Below are positions 58,775-64,000 of a DNA stretch of 64,000 bases, piece after piece. The notes beneath the pieces are model-generated. The model was given only the letters and a program-made list of their open reading frames with translations, had not been told where the DNA came from and did no database searches. The first letter of the stretch is position 1. Each line of letters opens with the position of its first letter. Source of the stretch: Halostella pelagica (GTDB lineage: Archaea; Halobacteriota; Halobacteria; Halobacteriales; Natronoarchaeaceae); contig CP040678.1 in NCBI GenBank assembly GCA_005954745.1, forward strand, positions 2,914,001-2,978,000. Reading direction: 5' to 3'. A program made the translations under genes and the position numbers.

Positions 58775-59461
58775 TTATACTGTTCGATCTTCGTAATGAC
58801 CGAAGATGTCCGTGAGTTCCGGGTCCGCTCCGATCGCAGAGTAGACCGTCAACAGGTCGTTTAGCTCGATCCGGGTGTCCCCTCGGGGCATCAGCGGCTT
58901 GTCCTCGCCTTCACGTTCGATTGCGACGATCAAGACGTCGTCCGAAAGAATGTTCTCTTTGCCCGCTTCAGTGAGTGTCTTCCCGGCGATCGGTGCGCCC
59001 TCCGTCACCGTGATCTCGAACACCTCCGCCTCGTCGCCGATTCGCATGTAATCGACGATAGCCGGCCTGGCCACCGCTCGGTAGAGATAGCCCGCGATGA
59101 GCTGCTGGGGGTTTTCGATCGTGTTCACTCCGATCTGACGGAAGAGGTTCATGTGCTCGGCGTTGTGGACCACCGACGTGATTGCCGGAATGTCGAACTC
59201 CTTTGCGAGCAGACAGACCATGACGTTCGTCGCGTCCTGTTCTGTCGTCGGGATGATCGCGTCGGCCCGCTCGGCTTCCGCGTCCGCCAGTGTGTCTTTC
59301 GTAGTGGCGTCCGCATTGAGCACCAGACAGTCGTACTCTCTGGCGATATCGTCGGCTTTCTGTTCGTTTTGCTCGATGACGACGACCTCGTTTCCGGATC
59401 GGGTAGCGATGTCGATGAGCGGAGTACCGATGTCGCCCGCTCCAACAATGATGACATACAT
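58775..59461 (-). CDS. trkA: TrkA potassium uptake regulatory protein
   Basis: The 228-residue cytoplasmic subunit has an RCK_N Rossmann domain (MYVIIVGAGDIGTPLIDIAT with GAGDIG at residues 7-12 and the acidic end of strand two in VVVIEQNEQ), and an RCK_C domain from about residue 140 (EVFEITVTEGAPIAGKTLTE). It binds NAD(H) or ATP/ADP and opens the TrkH channel. The short one-RCK form is usual in archaea. It is the first gene of the trkA-trkH pair. Confidence 0.93.
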   Translation of the reverse strand: MYVIIVGAGDIGTPLIDIATRSGNEVVVIEQNEQKADDIAREYDCLVLNADATTKDTLADAEAERADAIIPTTEQDATNVMVCLLAKEFDIPAITSVVHNAEHMNLFRQIGVNTIENPQQLIAGYLYRAVARPAIVDYMRIGDEAEVFEITVTEGAPIAGKTLTEAGKENILSDDVLIVAIEREGEDKPLMPRGDTRIELNDLLTVYSAIGADPELTDIFGHYEDRTV

Positions 59462-59679
59462 GTGTGATATCGATTACTTATAAAGCTCCTGCTCGTACAG
59501 TCGAGGTTCGACCGCAGGCACGCTGTTTTCCCCAGCCGGAACGGTACGGAATCGGGACGACACTGTGTCCGGCCTGGGTGTGGAAGTCACCGCCAGTCAG
59601 AGGTTCCTTCCAGCGGCTCCCGCCGCGAGACGCGAACGCGATTGCGTGACGACTGTGGACCGCATCGACGTCCGGCACC

Positions 59680-60027
59680 CTAGTCACCCCCGGTTGAACC
59701 GTAGACCCGCCCCAGGTAGTGCCACCTGTACTTGCCACCATCGTCGACAGCGGGCTCCCAGTTGACTCTGTAGGCGAAGGGACCGCGTGCCTCGCCCGTC
59801 TCTTCCGGGCGTTCCATTACGACGATCGTGTACGCTCCAGAGTCCTCCATGCGAACAAGGACTTCGCCCTCCCGTGACTCGATTGCGTCCGTGAGCGGCG
59901 GGTGTTCGTGGAGGAGCTGTTGGGCGTAATGGATGATCTCCCTGAGTTGGCTGTCACTGCTACCTTCGAGCGCGTTTGCGACCCGCGTCGGGATCTCCTC
60001 CGGCGGGTCAATATCGGATTGGGTCAT
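59680..60027 (-). CDS. conserved haloarchaeal hypothetical protein
   Basis: The 115-residue protein begins TQSDIDPPEEIPTRVANALE, has a helix (SQLREIIHYAQQLLHEHPPL), and then beta strands (EVLVRMEDSGAYTIVVMERP; FAYRVNWEPAVDDGGKYRW). It ends HYLGRVYGSTGGD. I have seen similar short proteins in haloarchaea but know no function. It is divergent from the Lrp/RCK_C gene across 341 bases. Confidence 0.65.
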   Translation of the reverse strand: MTQSDIDPPEEIPTRVANALEGSSDSQLREIIHYAQQLLHEHPPLTDAIESREGEVLVRMEDSGAYTIVVMERPEETGEARGPFAYRVNWEPAVDDGGKYRWHYLGRVYGSTGGD

Positions 60028-60368
60028 ACTTTGGGTTGGATCACTGCCGTTTCTGTTCCGGGGACGCCTACGACGGTACCCGGCGAGAGAGTGCTTCGGA
60101 CGACGTGTTTGCTGTCACGAAAGCATTCCACCCTCAGCTACATTTCCGTTGAGCCATAAATGTTGGCATCTAATTTTGAATACAAAAAATACACGCCCCA
60201 TCTATTTCTCCTAGAAGGGCTGTTGTCGCCAGTTGAATGTGTTTGAGTGTTGGATATTTGTGAGTGTGGTATCGACGGTCGACGCGTCCGGATCGGTCGA
60301 GTTCGATTCGGGACGGCCAACCGAGACGTACAGATAAGACCTTTGTGAGTTCTAACCGTAGTTCGGGT
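60028..60368. promoter_or_regulatory. 341-base gap between divergent genes
   Basis: No gene is visible. The middle (60150-60220) is very AT-rich for this chromosome (attttgaatacaaaaaatac), and TATA-like elements for either direction can be picked from it. The last 40 bases before the Lrp/RCK_C start contain cagataagac, a weak TATA candidate. Confidence 0.4.
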
Positions 60369-61112
60369 ATGGATCACCGCGTCGATGAAATCGACAAACG
60401 CATTCTCTATTATTTGGCGCTGGACGCCCGGAATACGGCGACATCGGAGATCGCCGACGAAATGGAAGTTACTCCGGCGACGATCCGAAATCGGATCCAA
60501 CAACTCGAAGAGCAGGATATTCTCCGGGGGTATCCCGCCGACATCGACTACAAATCTATCGAAGGGTACGTCACCTACCAGTTCAGCTGTACGGCCCCGA
60601 TCCCGGACCGCGACCGACTCGCTCACTCGGCTCTCGAAATCTCCGGGGTGGTAACGGTTCGGGAGTTGATGACAGGGACATCGAACCTGACTATCACAGC
60701 CGTCGGGTCGGACACGGACGATATCAGTCGGATCGCCGGTGACCTCTCGGACCTCGGGTTAGAGATCGACGATGAGAGCGTTATCGAAGGGGAGTATCAC
60801 ACCCCATACGATCCGTTCGGTCCGGAGAACGTTCCGAAGGGTCCGTCGTTAACGGACTTCATGAACCTCGCCGGGCAAGCGGAAGTCGTCGAATTCACCG
60901 TCTCAGAGGGGGCCGAGATCGCAGAAATGACGATCGAACAGGCGGTCGACGAGGGTCTGATGGCCGACGAAATGCTCGTGGTTGGCATTGAACGGGAGGG
61001 TGACGTACTCACGCCGAAAGGGGAAACTGTCATTCAGACGGGAGACGTGATTTCCCTGTTTTCGACGGGACCGCTGGAAAAAGACGCTCTAGAGGTGTTT
61101 GGGACGCAATGA
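60369..61112 (+). CDS. Lrp-type HTH fused to an RCK_C (TrkA-C) domain
   Basis: The 247-residue protein begins with an Lrp/AsnC winged helix (DEIDKRILYYLALDARNTAT; SEIADEMEVTPATIRNRIQQ). A RAM-like middle follows (about 60-140, FSCTAPIPDRDRLAHSALEI; VRELMTGTSNLTITAVG). The C-terminal RCK_C domain (about 167-245) has EVVEFTVSEGAEIAEMTIEQ and GDVLTPKGETVIQTGDVISL. The last domain is the type found in TrkA and binds small ligands, so the protein probably senses a nucleotide or ion and controls transcription, plausibly of potassium uptake genes such as the neighbouring trkA-trkH. Confidence 0.85.
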   Translation: MDHRVDEIDKRILYYLALDARNTATSEIADEMEVTPATIRNRIQQLEEQDILRGYPADIDYKSIEGYVTYQFSCTAPIPDRDRLAHSALEISGVVTVRELMTGTSNLTITAVGSDTDDISRIAGDLSDLGLEIDDESVIEGEYHTPYDPFGPENVPKGPSLTDFMNLAGQAEVVEFTVSEGAEIAEMTIEQAVDEGLMADEMLVVGIEREGDVLTPKGETVIQTGDVISLFSTGPLEKDALEVFGTQ

Positions 61113-61227
61113 TCGCCCGCTCCGTTTTCCACCCGTAGTTCGGTCCTGAGAGACCGGAACGGTCGCCCCGTTTCGCGCAGCGACGACCGGGGTCCGACCG
61201 TGGCTTCGCTCGCACCTCAGCGCGCGC

Positions 61228-62394
61228 TTACAACTGCTCTCGCGCTGCGGCGACGCCTTCGTCGACATCCACGTCGACGCCGACCTCCTCCATCGCTTCG
61301 CCGACTGTCCTTACCCCGCGGAGGATCTGGTCGGCAGTGAGGTTCCCCATGTTGCTGACGCGGAAGATGTCGCCGCCGAGGTGGGCCTGCCCGCCGCTGA
61401 TCGAGACGTTGCGCTCCTCGACCGCGCCGAAGAACTCCTCGGGAGCCTCCCGCACGGAGTCCGGCAGGGCAATGGCGGTGAGCGTGTTCGAGTACTCGGT
61501 CGGGCCGTCGGCGTCGGCGAACAGTTCGAGGCCCATCGCGGTGAAGCCCTCGCGGAACGCGGCGGCCTGACCGCGGTGTCGCTCGATGCGGTCCGGCATC
61601 CCCTCTTCCTCTATCTGCTCGACGGCGACCGCGAGCGCGCGAAACAGCGGCACCGCGCTCGTGAAGGGGGTCTGGTGGCTCTCGGCCTTGCGGAGGTGCC
61701 AGTCTAAGTCCTCGTAGAACGGCGCGCTCTCGCCGTCGAAATCGTCGACCACGTCGTCGGTGACGTACAGCGCCGAGATCCCCGGCGGGGCCGCGAGCGC
61801 CTTCTGGCCGTCCGTGATGGCGATATCGATGTTCCAGTCGTCGACGCGGAGTACGTCGCCGCCAATGCTGGTGACGCCGTCGACGACGAATCGAGCGTCG
61901 TACTCGTCGGCGATCTCGCCGACGGCCTCGGTCGGGTTCAGGAGGCCGGTGCTGGTTTCGTTGTTGACGAGCGTGACGACGTCCGTCTCGTCGGTGATGG
62001 CCTCGCGGACCGCGTCCATATCGAAGGACTCGCCCCACGTCGCCTCGACGCGGGTGCAGTCACAGTAGCGGTCGGCGATGCGCGCGAAGCGCCGCCCGAA
62101 CTTGCCGTTGACGAGCGAGACGACCTCGCTGTCTTCATCCACGAGGTTGGCGACGGCGGCCTCCATCCCCATCGTCGCCGTCCCGTTCAGGATCAGGCTC
62201 GTCCCGCCGCTGGACGTGGGTTCGCCGTCGAGCGACGAGCGCTCGAACACGTAGTCGAGACCGTTCTGGGCGCGTTCGTAGACCGCCTCGAACTCCGACG
62301 ACCGGTGCGAAACCATCCCTTCGTCCATCGCCGTCCGGACCTCGTCCGTGATGGGCACGGGGCCGGGATTCAAAAGCAGGAACTCCTCGGTCAT
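61228..62394 (-). CDS. class V PLP aminotransferase (serine-pyruvate / alanine-glyoxylate type)
   Basis: The 388-residue enzyme starts with the family segment LLLNPGPVPITDEVRTAMDE. It has LNGTATMGMEAAVANLV, the PLP Asp in ARFVVDGVTSIGGD, and the Schiff-base Lys198 in IAITDGQKALAAPPG. The C-terminus has GDIFRVSNMGNLTADQIL. It transfers amino groups between serine or alanine and pyruvate or glyoxylate; exact substrates cannot be told. The ATG at 62394 gives the correct start; upstream frame is noise. Confidence 0.9.
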   Translation of the reverse strand: MTEEFLLLNPGPVPITDEVRTAMDEGMVSHRSSEFEAVYERAQNGLDYVFERSSLDGEPTSSGGTSLILNGTATMGMEAAVANLVDEDSEVVSLVNGKFGRRFARIADRYCDCTRVEATWGESFDMDAVREAITDETDVVTLVNNETSTGLLNPTEAVGEIADEYDARFVVDGVTSIGGDVLRVDDWNIDIAITDGQKALAAPPGISALYVTDDVVDDFDGESAPFYEDLDWHLRKAESHQTPFTSAVPLFRALAVAVEQIEEEGMPDRIERHRGQAAAFREGFTAMGLELFADADGPTEYSNTLTAIALPDSVREAPEEFFGAVEERNVSISGGQAHLGGDIFRVSNMGNLTADQILRGVRTVGEAMEEVGVDVDVDEGVAAAREQL

Positions 62395-62466
62395 ACTTCC
62401 GGGTTTCGCGTCAGAACGGATAAGCCCCGCGGGACGCGCAAACGTCGCCACATTGCGACGAGTTAG

Positions 62467-64000
<1,534 letters not shown>

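Overview
The window is a stretch of haloarchaeal (class Halobacteria) chromosome. G+C is high, and the proteins are very acidic. Starts sit about 25-35 bases behind TATA-like boxes (tttaaata, ttttaag) with little or no Shine-Dalgarno sequence. One tRNA carries an archaeal bulge-helix-bulge type intron. The gene content is archaeal: TFB, XPD helicase, family 4 uracil-DNA glycosylase, COG1325, LysW-type arginine synthesis and a PGF-CTERM surface protein. Bacterial-type LigA, usual in haloarchaea, also occurs. I see no transposase, integrase, CRISPR array or rRNA. The window looks like core chromosome with about 65 protein genes.

Layout. 1-9.9 kb: a gene end, a phosphoglucosamine/phosphomannomutase, an HVO_0234-like propeller, PRPP synthetase, an H-NOX-like protein with Tyr in place of the proximal heme His, a surface metalloprotease, and isoleucyl-tRNA synthetase. 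10-16 kb: small membrane proteins, UDG, HIT protein, a MinD-like protein without Walker lysines, a TFB gene facing an uncharacterised gene across a long palindrome, a kinase/COG1325 pair, and tRNA-Arg. 16-31 kb: secreted subtilase, a 50-residue zinc-finger gene, M29 aminopeptidase, threonine aldolase, membrane-tethered regulators, CDF transporter, threonine ammonia-lyase, XPD, a 2H phosphoesterase, and two secreted proteins. 31.3-40.8 kb: the complete arginine cluster argG-argH-lysW-argX-argC-argB-argD-argE-argF, preceded by a short Arg-rich reading frame. 40.8-48 kb: small membrane proteins, a DUF5694 protein, threonine synthase, and a secreted DUF7282 repeat protein with NAT glycosylation linkers. 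48-56.4 kb: divergent serA/serB, a pair of related membrane proteins, metY-metX, and an MFS transporter. 56.6-64 kb: TrkH/TrkA potassium uptake with an Lrp-HTH/RCK_C fusion nearby, a class V aminotransferase, and the start of ligA.

Main observation. At least five conserved enzymes (IleRS, XPD, ArgE/LysK at two places, MetX, MetY) carry in-frame, low-complexity, hydrophilic inserts whose DNA is a run of short, mostly perfect hairpins, often with GAA, GAAA or CGA loops. The clearest is in argE/lysK: three consecutive perfect 9-10 bp hairpins within 82 bases. Two inserts (XPD and the second LysK one) share an 18-mer differing at two positions. Similar hairpin runs lie between genes at 9.9-10.05 kb and 34.28-34.33 kb. 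The pattern resembles a dispersed palindromic element able to sit inside open reading frames, like the Rickettsia palindromic elements, and I do not recognise it as a described family.

Metabolically the window groups amino acid synthesis (Arg, Thr-derived and Ile routes, Ser, Met) with transport and regulation. The argB-argF genes overlap by a few bases, so they are very likely one transcript; serA and serB share one divergent control region; metY-metX overlap by four bases.
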